This document shows positions 21,538-30,529 of a stretch of DNA of 64,000 nt, one piece after another. Position 1 is the stretch's first letter. Each line of letters begins with the position of its first letter. The DNA is taken from contig NZ_NPIB01000017.1 of the NCBI RefSeq assembly GCF_002849605.1, forward strand, positions 1-64,000. The letters run 5' to 3'. The translations under genes and the position numbers were made by a program. The stretch comes from Photobacterium carnosum. GTDB taxonomy: Bacteria > Pseudomonadota > Gammaproteobacteria > Enterobacterales > Vibrionaceae. The notes beneath the pieces were generated by a model. It was not told the origin of the DNA. It ran no database searches and saw nothing but the letters and a program-made list of their open reading frames with translations.

Positions 21538-21570
21538 ATTTGAAATATGTATAATAATAAATCATTAAAA

Positions 21571-21615
21571 GTGACTTATTATTGATAAAATTGTAATTTA
21601 TGAGAAATAAGTCAC
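21571..21615. promoter_or_regulatory. 10-bp inverted repeat upstream of torY-torZ
   Basis: GTGACTTATT (21571-21580) is the exact complement of AATAAGTCAC (21606-21615), with a 25-base AT-rich spacer, 105-150 bases upstream of the torY start. It is a candidate operator for an anaerobic or TMAO-sensing regulator, or a loop. No match to a known box is claimed. Confidence 0.55.
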
Positions 21616-21719
21616 AAAATGAGAACAAAAAAGACTAATTATGAATAAATGTGTAATATGAAAAGGTAAAATCCTTTAATAGCCATACAAAGACTAAGGC
21701 TAACTAAAGGATCATACTT

Positions 21720-22811
21720 ATGAAAAAACGCTATATTGCTTTAATTGCTGTTATCGGTATTATTATTGGTTGGATAACTTTAGGGGGTACACAAGCTGTA
21801 CTTCATGCAACCTCTAGTACTGAATTTTGTGTATCGTGCCATACGATGCAAAAACCACTCGCTGAATATCAAGGTTCAGTTCACTTTAGTAATCAAAAAG
21901 GCATTCGTGCAGAATGTGCTGATTGCCATATCCCTAAAGATCCTATTGATTATTTAATTACCAAGGTTCGAGCTTCTAAAGACATCTACCATGAATTTGT
22001 TACGGGTAAAATTGATACTGATGCTAAGTATGAAGATCACCGTTTAGCAATGGCTGAAACCGTATGGGAGCAAATGCGTGAAAACGATTCTGCTACTTGT
22101 CGTTCTTGCCACAGCTTTGATGCAATGGAAACTTACGACCAATCTGCTAGTGCACAAAAAATGCATGCATACGGAAGAGAAAATAACCAAACTTGTATTG
22201 ATTGTCATAAAGGTGTTGCCCACTTTGCACCACAAGCTACGCTAGATACCTCCGCTTTTGATCACCTTTTTGACATGGCTAAAAATACCAAAGCAGATGC
22301 AGTAAAAGTTTATCCAATTAAAACTATCAAAATGGCTGATCTTGCGACGATTAATCCGACGGTTGAATTAACCACTGTTGCGCATAAAGATAACCAACGC
22401 ACTGTTATGGTTTCTGGCTACCAAATGAAAGGCGCAGAATCTGTTATCTATATGGGTGAAGGTCAACGTTCAATTATCGCGACTTTGACTGATGCGGGTA
22501 TTAAAGCATTAAAACTGGGCGATGCTAAGACTGATGCTTATGGTAATCAATGGCGTAGTGCTGAGCTAACAGGCACAATCGAAGCTCCTGTTCTTGCTTC
22601 TAATCAACCATTATGGGACTACGCAGAAGAATTAGATAATGTTTACTGTGCAACTTGTCACGCTAAAATTCCTGCCAATCACTTCACTGTTAACTCTTGG
22701 GGACCTGTTGTAAAAAGTATGGGCGCTCGTACTGATATCTCTGAGCTAAACCTTGAGATCTTAACTAAATTCTTCCAAAACCACGCGAAAGACGTGGCAA
22801 CTCATCAATAA
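21720..22811 (+). CDS. torY: Pentaheme c-type cytochrome TorY/TorC
   Basis: A 363-residue membrane-anchored periplasmic cytochrome of the NapC/NirT/TorC family, which passes electrons from menaquinol to the TMAO reductase. An N-terminal anchor (residues 5-22) is followed by CXXCH motifs at 37-41, 66-70, 127-131, 159-163 and 310-314. The last one lies in the C-terminal extension that separates TorC/TorY (five hemes) from NapC (four). The torZ start lies 13 bases downstream. Close in size to E. coli TorY (366). Confidence 0.9.
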   Translation: MKKRYIALIAVIGIIIGWITLGGTQAVLHATSSTEFCVSCHTMQKPLAEYQGSVHFSNQKGIRAECADCHIPKDPIDYLITKVRASKDIYHEFVTGKIDTDAKYEDHRLAMAETVWEQMRENDSATCRSCHSFDAMETYDQSASAQKMHAYGRENNQTCIDCHKGVAHFAPQATLDTSAFDHLFDMAKNTKADAVKVYPIKTIKMADLATINPTVELTTVAHKDNQRTVMVSGYQMKGAESVIYMGEGQRSIIATLTDAGIKALKLGDAKTDAYGNQWRSAELTGTIEAPVLASNQPLWDYAEELDNVYCATCHAKIPANHFTVNSWGPVVKSMGARTDISELNLEILTKFFQNHAKDVATHQ

Positions 22812-22824
22812 GGGAGTGGTGACT

Positions 22825-25278
22825 ATGACAACTATTACTCGTCGCGGCTTTTTAAAAGGCGCAAGTGCATCTGCTGGTGCATTAGCGATCACCTCTATCG
22901 CTCCGTTATCGGTTAATGCTGCTACGCTTGGTCGTACTGATTCTTTGGTGCTAACAGCTGGCCGTATGGGACCTTTGCTTTGTGAAGTTAAAGATGGCCA
23001 ACTTATCTCAACCAAAAGCGGCTTAGCGCAAACTGTACCCAACAGCTTACAACAAACAGGTCCTTCACAGGTTTACACCAAAGCGCGTGTTAAGTATCCA
23101 ATGGTACGTAAAGGTTACTTAGAAAATCCAAGTGATCCTCAAGGTGTACGTGGTAGTGATGAATTTGTGCAAGTATCATGGGATGAGGCATATAAGCTGA
23201 TCCATGAACAACATATGCGTATTCGTAAAGCTTATGGCCCTGAGTCTATCTTTGCGGGCTCTTATGGCTGGCGTTCAAGTGGTGTATTGCACAAAGCACA
23301 AACATTACTTCAGCGTTACATGAGTATGTCGGGTGGTTATGCGGGTCACTTAGGCGACTATTCTACGGGTGCGGCTCAAGTTATTATGCCGCACGTTGTT
23401 GGCTCGATTGAAGTCTATGAACAACAAACTACTTACCCTGTAATTTTAGAAAACAGTAAAGTAGTTGTATTGTGGGGCTTGAACCCCATTAATACGTTAA
23501 AGATCGCATGGTCTTCAAGCGATGGTCAAGGTCTTGAGTTTTTCCATCAACTAAAGAAATCAGGCAAAACTGTTATTATCATTGACCCAATGCGTTCAGA
23601 AACCGCTGAATTCTTTGGTGATAAAGCACAATGGATTGCACCTAACCCGCAATCTGATGTGGCGATGATGATGGGTATTGCTTATCAGTTGATCAAAACA
23701 CAACAGCACGATACTGAATTCCTTGCTAAATACACCGTAGGCTTTGAGCAATTTGAAGCCTACCTAATGGGTAAAGAAGACGGCATCGAGAAAAGCCCTC
23801 AATGGGCAGAAGCAATCTGTGGTGTGCCAGCAAGACAAATGGAATTACTGGCTAAGATCTTTAAAGAAAACCGCACTATGCTTATGGCGGGTTGGGGAAT
23901 GCAACGTCAGCAACATGGTGAGCAACGTCACTGGATGCTAACAGTGCTTGCTTCAATGCTTGGTCAAGTTGGCTTACCTGGCGGTGGTTTCGGCTATTCA
24001 TACCATTATTCTAATGGTGGTAATCCGACGCGTGACGCTGGTGTTCTACCTGCAATGTCGCCATCTCTAGGTGCAAGCTCTGCCGGTGGTAATGACTGGG
24101 CTGTTCAAGGTTCGGTGACGGCTTTTCCTGTTGCGCGTATTGTTGAATGTTTAGAAAAACCGGGAACAGAGTATCAACATAATGGCCATACGCTAACCTT
24201 CCCAGAGCTAAAAATGATCTGGTGGGCGGGCGGTGCTAACTTTACCCATCACCAAGATACCAACCGTTTGATCAAAGCATGGCAAAAACCCGAATTGATC
24301 GTTATTTCAGAACCATACTGGACGGCTGCGGCTAAACATGCGGATATCGTGTTACCTATTACGACCTCATTTGAGCGTAATGATATGACGATGACAGGGG
24401 ATTACTCTAATCAACACCTTGTGCCAATGAAGCAAGTGGTTGAACCACAAAACGAAGCGCGTAGTGATTTAGATGTGTTTGCTGATATGGCAGAACACCT
24501 AAAACCCGGTGGTCGAAATGTGTATATGGAAAACAAAACGGAGATGGAATGGCTGCGTGATTTCTATAAAACAGCACAAAAAGGCGGCCGTAACGCGCGT
24601 GTTCCTATGATGAATTTCTCTAAGTTTTGGGAAGCAAATAAACTTATTGAAATGAAGTGGAATGCAAAGAACGCCGAGTTTGTACGTTTTGCTGATTTCC
24701 GTAAAGATCCAATTATGAGCCCATTGGGTACGCCAAGTGGTAAAATTGAGATCTTCTCTAAAACGATTGAAAGCTTTAAGTTAGATGATTGTCCTCCACA
24801 CCCCGTATGGATGGAGCCAACAGAGTGGATGTTTAATTACAATGATGGTGAATTGCAGTTAATGACATCACACTTAGCACACCGTTTGCACAGTCAGTTT
24901 AACTATGCTGATCTTCGTAAAGAATATGCGGTACAGAACCGTGAACCCATTACGATCCATCCAGAAGATGCAAAAGCTCGTGGTATTAAAGATGGCGATT
25001 TAGTTCGCGCTTATAACCAACGTGGTCAAGTTTTGGTTGGTGCTTTTGTTTCTGATGGCATTAAAAAAGGCAGCGTATGTATCCATGAAGGTGCATGGCC
25101 TGATTTAGATCCTAAGACGGGTATGTGTAAAAATGGTGGAGCAAACGTATTAACGATGGATATTCCAACATCACGTTTAGGTAATGGTAACTGTGGTAAT
25201 TCTGGTGTAGTGAAAATTGAGAAATTCACGGGTGTTGCTCCAACACTAACTGCGTTTACACCACCTAAAAATGGTTAG
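22825..25278 (+). CDS. torZ: Periplasmic TMAO/biotin-sulfoxide reductase TorZ/TorA
   Basis: An 817-residue molybdopterin oxidoreductase of the TorA/TorZ/DMSO-reductase type. The twin-arginine signal TRRGFLKG is followed by a hydrophobic stretch ending near VNAA. The Mo-ligand Ser is in GDYSTGAA. It reduces trimethylamine N-oxide, an osmolyte abundant in marine animals, using electrons from the adjacent cytochrome. The ATG at 22825 was preferred to a GTG at 22816 because AGGGAGTGG precedes it. No torD chaperone or torTSR genes are in the window, so they are presumably elsewhere. Confidence 0.92.
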   Translation: MTTITRRGFLKGASASAGALAITSIAPLSVNAATLGRTDSLVLTAGRMGPLLCEVKDGQLISTKSGLAQTVPNSLQQTGPSQVYTKARVKYPMVRKGYLENPSDPQGVRGSDEFVQVSWDEAYKLIHEQHMRIRKAYGPESIFAGSYGWRSSGVLHKAQTLLQRYMSMSGGYAGHLGDYSTGAAQVIMPHVVGSIEVYEQQTTYPVILENSKVVVLWGLNPINTLKIAWSSSDGQGLEFFHQLKKSGKTVIIIDPMRSETAEFFGDKAQWIAPNPQSDVAMMMGIAYQLIKTQQHDTEFLAKYTVGFEQFEAYLMGKEDGIEKSPQWAEAICGVPARQMELLAKIFKENRTMLMAGWGMQRQQHGEQRHWMLTVLASMLGQVGLPGGGFGYSYHYSNGGNPTRDAGVLPAMSPSLGASSAGGNDWAVQGSVTAFPVARIVECLEKPGTEYQHNGHTLTFPELKMIWWAGGANFTHHQDTNRLIKAWQKPELIVISEPYWTAAAKHADIVLPITTSFERNDMTMTGDYSNQHLVPMKQVVEPQNEARSDLDVFADMAEHLKPGGRNVYMENKTEMEWLRDFYKTAQKGGRNARVPMMNFSKFWEANKLIEMKWNAKNAEFVRFADFRKDPIMSPLGTPSGKIEIFSKTIESFKLDDCPPHPVWMEPTEWMFNYNDGELQLMTSHLAHRLHSQFNYADLRKEYAVQNREPITIHPEDAKARGIKDGDLVRAYNQRGQVLVGAFVSDGIKKGSVCIHEGAWPDLDPKTGMCKNGGANVLTMDIPTSRLGNGNCGNSGVVKIEKFTGVAPTLTAFTPPKNG

Positions 25279-25298
25279 CTAGTAGTGTAACCTGACTT

Positions 25299-25330
25299 AA
25301 AAAAGCCGAGTGTTAATACTCGGCTTTTTT
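25299..25330 (+). terminator. Intrinsic terminator of torYZ
   Basis: AAAAAGCCGAGT/ACTCGGCTTTTTT, 6-base loop. Usable on both strands. Confidence 0.95.
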
Positions 25331-25356
25331 GTAACTATTTAATAAAAAAGATATTT

Positions 25357-25965
25357 TCAATCACGCTGCACTAATTCTAGTTTAGCTAATTCTTTTTTTA
25401 ATCGATTTAATTGTGCTTTTTTCTTTTTTATTAAATTAGGTTGTTGATTGATTTCTTCTATTTTTTCTAATTTCTGCTGTCTTTCACGAGCCGTTAACTT
25501 ATCGTAAATGATACTGTTTTTTAATTTAGTCAATCGCTGTTGTTGATATTCACTATCATATTGTTCATTTTGTAATGCTTGCTCGGCTTGAGTCACTTTG
25601 TTTTTTAACGTGAATAATTGTTGTCCTTTATGATAACCACGTAAAAATAGAGCAGAGGTCGATTGTGGACAAACACCAAGATAGCTATTGCCATTTGAAC
25701 CAACAAAAAAGCCATGACTTTCAGTGCAGTATGTTATTAATCCCTGCTGATAACTTGCTTGATATTGGTTAAAGTTAGCATGAACCTTATATTCAGAGCA
25801 CGCAGAGCTTCGTTCATTAAATTGATTGGCTGATGCCCCTTGTGAACCATCGACATAGCCTAAAGCTGACCAATTTGCCGCTTGGCATTCTTGTTCATTC
25901 ATTACGGAGCATGCACTTACCGTTGAGCATAATATAAGTGTAATAGTGAGTGATTTTATCGTCAT
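25357..25965 (-). CDS. DUF2799 lipoprotein
   Basis: A 202-residue protein with a lipoprotein signal: hydrophobic start and lipobox V-S-A-C at about residues 16-19. The mature part begins with conserved DUF2799 blocks (NW..LGYVDGSQG, C-pairs, GL-x-x-YC, GFFVGSNGNSYLGVCP) and ends in a long charged coiled coil (residues ~120-200). Probably envelope-associated; function unknown. Two downstream terminators lie on either side. Confidence 0.75.
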   Translation of the reverse strand: MTIKSLTITLILCSTVSACSVMNEQECQAANWSALGYVDGSQGASANQFNERSSACSEYKVHANFNQYQASYQQGLITYCTESHGFFVGSNGNSYLGVCPQSTSALFLRGYHKGQQLFTLKNKVTQAEQALQNEQYDSEYQQQRLTKLKNSIIYDKLTARERQQKLEKIEEINQQPNLIKKKKAQLNRLKKELAKLELVQRD

Positions 25966-26183
25966 GAATGATTATCTTATAATGAATAAAATGGAGTATT
26001 TTAAAGGGATCACAATTAAAAATAAAGTAAGGTATTTTTAATACTAATATCTATGCATAAATAACAGTGATTTTCTGGTAATAAAAAGGCTAATTAATTG
26101 CTAGTGCTATTATTTAATATATTAATAGAGTGTGTTAATTAAAAGCGATACCTATATTTAGCGGTTATAGATATCGCTAATGA

Positions 26184-27215
26184 TTAAAATAAATTCAAAC
26201 CAAAGGCAGTTTTAATATCCGTTAAAACTTGCTGGGTTTGTTGGTTAGCATGTTCAGTGCCAGACTTTAGCACCTCAATGAGATAGTCTTTATTATTTAA
26301 ATAATCAGCGCGACGTTCGCGTATTGGTGAGATTAAATCTTGTAGGCATTGTTCTAATATTTTTTTTGTTGTTCCATCACCTAAACCTCCTTGACGATAT
26401 TGCTGTTTCAACGTTTCAATATAAGCGCCATCTGGGTGGAAAGCATCAAGGTAAGTAAATACAATATTGCCCTCAACGCAGCCAGGATCTTCAACACGAA
26501 GATGAGTAGGATCGGTATACATTGATTTTACCGCTTGTGAAATAGTCTTACTATCAGCACCTAATGTGATGGTATTACCCATTGATTTAGACATTTTATT
26601 TTTACCATCAGTACTTGGTAAGCGAGCGACTTTACTCAATAGTGGTTGGCACTCAACTAAAATATTCTTACCTGCAATGGTGTTTATTTTTCTGACAATT
26701 TCATTTGTTTGTTCAAGCATCGGTAATTGGTCATCACCGACAGGAATTAAACTTGCACGAAATGCAGTAATATCCGCTGCCTGAGAAATAGGATAAGTTA
26801 AAAATCCAGCAGGAATAGAACGGCCGAAAGCTTTAGATTGAATTTCACTTTTAACGGTAGGATTACGTTCTAAACGTGCAATAGAAACGACGTTAGAGTA
26901 ATACATGGTTAATTCAGCAAGAGCGGGAATCGCAGATTGTAGACAAATTGTGGTAAGTTTTGGATCAATACCAACCGCTAAATAATCAGCCACAACATTA
27001 AGAATATTGTCTGCGACCTTTTGTGGATTATGACCGTTGTCAGTAAGACCTTGCATATCAGCCACTAAAATATTCTGTTGGTATTGATGCTGTAATTGTA
27101 CCCGTTGCTGTAATGAGCCAACGTAATGACCAAGATGGAGCTGACCTGTTGCCCGATCGCCAGTAAGAATAATCGGTTGATGTTGATCTGGTGTGATTGA
27201 TGCTTGAGTGTTCAT
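26184..27215 (-). CDS. trpS2: Second tryptophanyl-tRNA synthetase
   Basis: A 343-residue class I synthetase charging tRNA-Trp. The HIGH-type motif HLGH lies in GDRATGQLHLGHYVGS and KMSKS is present in full. The sequence is an auxiliary type distinct from the usual housekeeping TrpS; that assignment is by eye. In other bacteria such second enzymes give resistance to indolmycin. Its start ATG follows CGGAGAAGCAG. The leader holds a Trp-Trp peptide and alternative hairpins (see leader), so expression is likely induced by lack of charged tRNA-Trp. Confidence 0.9.
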   Translation of the reverse strand: MNTQASITPDQHQPIILTGDRATGQLHLGHYVGSLQQRVQLQHQYQQNILVADMQGLTDNGHNPQKVADNILNVVADYLAVGIDPKLTTICLQSAIPALAELTMYYSNVVSIARLERNPTVKSEIQSKAFGRSIPAGFLTYPISQAADITAFRASLIPVGDDQLPMLEQTNEIVRKINTIAGKNILVECQPLLSKVARLPSTDGKNKMSKSMGNTITLGADSKTISQAVKSMYTDPTHLRVEDPGCVEGNIVFTYLDAFHPDGAYIETLKQQYRQGGLGDGTTKKILEQCLQDLISPIRERRADYLNNKDYLIEVLKSGTEHANQQTQQVLTDIKTAFGLNLF

Positions 27216-27279
27216 CTGCTTCTCCGAAAAAGTGCGGCCGGAGAGGTGAGGAAATACGGATAAGATTAAGCGTATTCAT
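27058..27279 (-). CDS. Out-of-frame upstream open frame overlapping trpS2
   Basis: ATG at 27279 follows a good GGAAGG site (6-base gap) and reads 73 codons, running over the trpS2 start and 157 bases into it in another frame. If translated it would melt the D-E hairpin at the trpS2 start. Composition inside the overlap is that of a shadow frame, so it may be a non-functional consequence of the leader sequence. Kept because of its ribosome-binding site. Confidence 0.3.
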   Translation of the reverse strand: MNTLNLIRISSPLRPHFFGEADEHSSINHTRSTSTDYSYWRSGNRSAPSWSLRWLITATGTITASIPTEYFSG

Positions 27280-27397
27280 TTGCAACCTTCCGGCGGCAAA
27301 ATGAAATAGAAATAAAAAGATAACTCTATTCAGCGCCGCTCTATGAAGAACGCCACCAAAAGAAGAGGGATGAGATAGTGCTTGTTATCTTTTTCAT
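27213..27397 (-). promoter_or_regulatory. trpS2 attenuation leader with five alternative pairing segments
   Basis: RNA read leftward. Segment A is GGUGGC (the Trp codons, 27352-27357), B is GCGGC (27335-27339), C is GCCGCCGG (27290-27297), D is UCUCCGGC (27237-27244) and E is CGGAGA (the trpS2 ribosome-binding site, 27221-27226). A-C, B-C, C-D and D-E can each pair and some exclude others; D-E hides the ribosome-binding site. In addition, AAAAAGAUAAC at leader codons 1-5 is the complement of GUUAUCUUUUU at 27314-27324 (11 bp). This is the layout of ribosome-mediated attenuation. Confidence 0.75.
27341..27397 (-). CDS. Trp-rich leader peptide
   Basis: An 18-residue open frame, MKKITSTISSLFFWWRSS, with tandem Trp codons (TGG TGG) at positions 14-15, followed by TAG. 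It ends 125 bases before the trpS2 start. The WWR-S ending matches the pattern of trp leader peptides (for example WWRTS in E. coli). No strong Shine-Dalgarno sequence precedes it, which is a weak point. It would sense charged tRNA-Trp through ribosome stalling. Confidence 0.75.
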   Translation of the reverse strand: MKKITSTISSLFFWWRSS

Positions 27398-28091
27398 GCT
27401 GTAAACGTATCAAAATAATTTAAATGAAACAAGTTGTTTTATTTGATAAATAAATGATGTTTTTTATAGATTGATTATGTTTCTCGTTCTAATGCTTAGA
27501 TTTAATGTGACTTTAAAAATTTGTAGTCTTTATGAAGTTAAAACGACATGTAAATAAGCTGATGTTACAGGTGCTAATATTGTAATAATAATTACTGGAG
27601 TGTAATAATGTATTTATATTTTGTTGTGATCATATAAATGAAGCGTGTCTTTTAATTAACAACGAGAAAGTATAATCATACTTGAGGCGCGTTTTTTTTC
27701 TAATAAAATGAGCAAATGAAAGGTCGTTTGATTTAATTTGTATTAAAAAATAACTAATATTGTTCAAATATTAGTTTATATAGACATAATAAATAGTATT
27801 TTATATTTTATTTTTGATCTTGAAATATAAAATAAACCTAAAAATAGACAACTAGACACTATTTTTATTGTTTTTTATTTAAATATAACTCTTTGATTAT
27901 CTTTTATTTTTTGCTTGGTTTTGAATTTTTATTAGCATCTTGTAGTCAACAAGGCAATCATGGGTTCATAATGACGGTTAATGGCATTTAGAAAATAAAT
28001 TTCATCTTTGGTTGTGATATATGTTTATATACAGCCAACTTTAATACTGATATTCGTCTAAATTAAGACAATAAGCATTGTTGATTTTAAC
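27398..28091. other. Intergenic region between trpS2 leader and MFS gene
   Basis: 694 bp of very AT-rich sequence with no supportable gene. A weak minus-strand promoter (TTGTTT, 17-base spacer, TACGTT) may lie about 5-35 bases before the leader peptide. Nothing else was recognised. Confidence 0.4.
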
Positions 28092-29555
28092 ATGAATCAA
28101 AAAATAGAGATTCAACCGAAAAACACGATCCAGAATTATATTGATGGAATATCCATCAGTAATTCAGTCACTAATAAATATTCAATGTCAATGACACGTG
28201 TGCAATGGCGAATTTGGTTATTAGCAACATTTGGCAAGTTTTTTGAGGGTATGATCGTTTTTATGATGGGGTTAACCCTACCATTATTGACCCTACAATT
28301 TCATTTAACAGAGCTACAGAAAGGTATAATTAGTTCCTCGATTCTGTTTGGTATTTTAATTGGAGCAAGTGCTCTGGGTGGGCTATCTGATCTTTATGGA
28401 CGTAAGAGAATGTTCATTATTGAGATGGCTTTACTCTCTATATGCTTGATAGGTATGGCGACTAGCCAGTCTTATTTGAGTATTGTAGTGTTTAACTTTG
28501 GCATTGGTTTAGCTTTAGGGTGTGATTATCCTACGGCGCACTTAATGATATCTGAAAGTATTCCATCCAAAAACCGCGGTAAGTTGGTTTTGGGTGCGTT
28601 TGCATTTCAGTCTATTGGTGTTTTGCTTGGTATTTTAACCGGTATTTTTGTATTGACGTACGTAAACGACATCAATGCATGGCGGTTGATGTATGTTATT
28701 GCTTTGATTCCATCGTTGGCGATTACGGTTGCACGTTTCTTTATTCCAGAAAGTGCGCATTGGCTTTTGTCTAAAAATCGTAAGGCTGACGCTGAAATAT
28801 CACTTAAGCGATTATTAGAGCGATCTCAACAGTCGACAATGCCAATTGAAGATGTACCGAGTGACGAAGTTGAATTAACTTCTTGGATACATGGTTATAA
28901 GCGATTATTTAAGGAAAAATATCGCGCAAAAACTATTTTGGCATCAGTGCCTTGGTTTATTCAAGATCTTGGTACTTATGGTATTGGTATTTTTACGCCT
29001 GTTATTCTTGCATCTGTACTTGATCCTCATCAAGCAACGGGTGGTGACGCGCTACATAACATCATTGCTAATACGGTTTATTTAGCAAAAGGTACTGCTG
29101 TCATTGACTGCTTGCTTATTGTTGGTGTTATCTGTGCGATTATTTTTTCAGAATCTGTTGGCCGTATGAAACTGCAAATTTATGGTTTTATTGGTTGTGC
29201 AGTAGGTTTACTGTGTGCGGCTGTTTCAGTGAAAATGCATGGTGATTATCAGATGTACATGCTGTTTTTAGGTTTTATGTTATTTAATTTTATGAATAAC
29301 TTAGGCCCAAATGCACAAACATATTTGATTTCAGGTGAGATTTTTCCGGTGAAAATCAGAGCGAAAGGGGCAGGTTTTGCAGCATCAATTGCTAAATTTG
29401 GTGCTATTTTAACGGCTTTCTTATTTCCTATTCTATTACATGGAATTGGTGTGTTTACGCTCTTATTATGCCTAGTTGTGACGTCATTATTAGGCGCATG
29501 GGTAACGCATAAATACCGTTTTGAAACATCAGGTAGAAATATCGAAAGTATGTAA
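28092..29555 (+). CDS. MFS transporter, sugar-porter-like
   Basis: A 487-residue inner-membrane transporter with about 12 spans. Family A-like motif G-G-L-S-D-L-Y-G-R-K-R is between spans 2 and 3, and PESAHWLL after span 6 is typical of the metabolite:H+ symporter / sugar porter group. Near the end it has a further G-E-I-F-P-V-K-I-R-A-K-G motif of the same group. The 30-residue N-terminus before the first span is unusual. Substrate unknown. No neighbouring catabolic gene suggests one. A terminator follows. Confidence 0.8.
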   Translation: MNQKIEIQPKNTIQNYIDGISISNSVTNKYSMSMTRVQWRIWLLATFGKFFEGMIVFMMGLTLPLLTLQFHLTELQKGIISSSILFGILIGASALGGLSDLYGRKRMFIIEMALLSICLIGMATSQSYLSIVVFNFGIGLALGCDYPTAHLMISESIPSKNRGKLVLGAFAFQSIGVLLGILTGIFVLTYVNDINAWRLMYVIALIPSLAITVARFFIPESAHWLLSKNRKADAEISLKRLLERSQQSTMPIEDVPSDEVELTSWIHGYKRLFKEKYRAKTILASVPWFIQDLGTYGIGIFTPVILASVLDPHQATGGDALHNIIANTVYLAKGTAVIDCLLIVGVICAIIFSESVGRMKLQIYGFIGCAVGLLCAAVSVKMHGDYQMYMLFLGFMLFNFMNNLGPNAQTYLISGEIFPVKIRAKGAGFAASIAKFGAILTAFLFPILLHGIGVFTLLLCLVVTSLLGAWVTHKYRFETSGRNIESM

Positions 29556-29580
29556 TTACCGATATTAACGTATTTATTGA

Positions 29581-29610
29581 AAGGCACCAGTTAATGACTG
29601 GTGCCTTTTT
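29581..29610 (+). terminator. Intrinsic terminator of the MFS gene
   Basis: AAGGCACCAGT/ACTGGTGCCTT with 5-base loop and T-run. Confidence 0.95.
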
Positions 29611-29792
29611 TATATTTATATTTATATTTTGTTGAGTGATAGTTTTAGTTATTGCCGTTAATTATATTAGTGATGTTTGCAATAGTTATTGCCTTTTAAG
29701 TCGTAATTTTAGGTATCTATTTATTGACCTTCCCCTAAGTGTAATCTTTATGATGCTACTAAATAGATTGATAGCAGAGAGTAGAGGTTAAG

Positions 29793-29900
29793 ATGAGTTG
29801 TTGTAATAAGGCCCCAAAAGGCGGGGCAAGTTTAGGGTTATTATTGAAGTTTATTGCTGTAATTTTTGTGTTGTTATTAATTGCTTCTTATTGGCAATAA
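29793..29900 (+). CDS. 35-residue membrane mini-protein
   Basis: A short open frame: MSCCNKAPKGGASLGLLLKF then a hydrophobic segment and SYWQ. GAGG precedes the ATG by 7-8 bases. A cysteine pair and KAPKGG motif sit before one transmembrane helix (about residues 13-32). It ends 10 bases before the next gene, so the two are probably co-transcribed. I know of no characterised homologue. The CC pair could bind metal or heme, which is speculation. Confidence 0.6.
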   Translation: MSCCNKAPKGGASLGLLLKFIAVIFVLLLIASYWQ

Positions 29901-29910
29901 GGTCTAGCTA

Positions 29911-30252
29911 ATGAAACCCTCTGTCGTGATTGAACCCCATCATCGTTGTTGCTATATCACAGGTTCGAGTGTGAGCATTGAAGCGATGTTAGCCACATTG
30001 AAGACCAACCAATATATTCAGTCAGTAAACATTAACTCATCACATAAATTGCAGTTGATTTATGATTTTAGATATATTGAATTTCAGCAGATATTGGCCA
30101 TTATCAGTACTACAGGTGTTAACTATAAGAATGGTTTTTTTCAGCGATTAAAATATCAGCTGTATAGTGATGCTGATCTACAGGCGCGTGATAATCTAAA
30201 GATTACGCCATTTTGTTGTGATAAAGTCGCGATTAGGCGTGAAAATCTTTAG
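29911..30252 (+). CDS. Hypothetical protein with ferredoxin-like fold pattern
   Basis: A 113-residue soluble protein with two beta-alpha-beta blocks (about residues 4-38 and 45-75) like heavy-metal-associated domains but without the CXXC motif. Cysteine pairs occur at positions 13-14 and 101-102. Co-transcription with the 35-residue membrane protein is likely. Function unknown. A relation to metal handling is only a possibility suggested by the fold pattern and cysteines. Confidence 0.5.
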   Translation: MKPSVVIEPHHRCCYITGSSVSIEAMLATLKTNQYIQSVNINSSHKLQLIYDFRYIEFQQILAIISTTGVNYKNGFFQRLKYQLYSDADLQARDNLKITPFCCDKVAIRRENL

Positions 30253-30529
30253 TCTGAGCGAAAATTAAGTCTTTTGATTGTTTGGCCGTCTTGAATAATG
30301 TTTTATTGATCCCTTTCTTCGTATAACAAACTAACTCAGCATAGCAAACTAATTAAGTGGGTATTTTTAATCGTCAATATGATTAAAAATGCGACTGTTC
30401 ACATTTTTATAAAGTGGTTGGATATACACTCCATTTTATATTATGGCTTTATCATTACGTATAACTGTCGTTATGGTTATCTGTGATCATAAAGTGTGTT
30501 GCTATGGTTGTTATATACGGAGATAGAAT

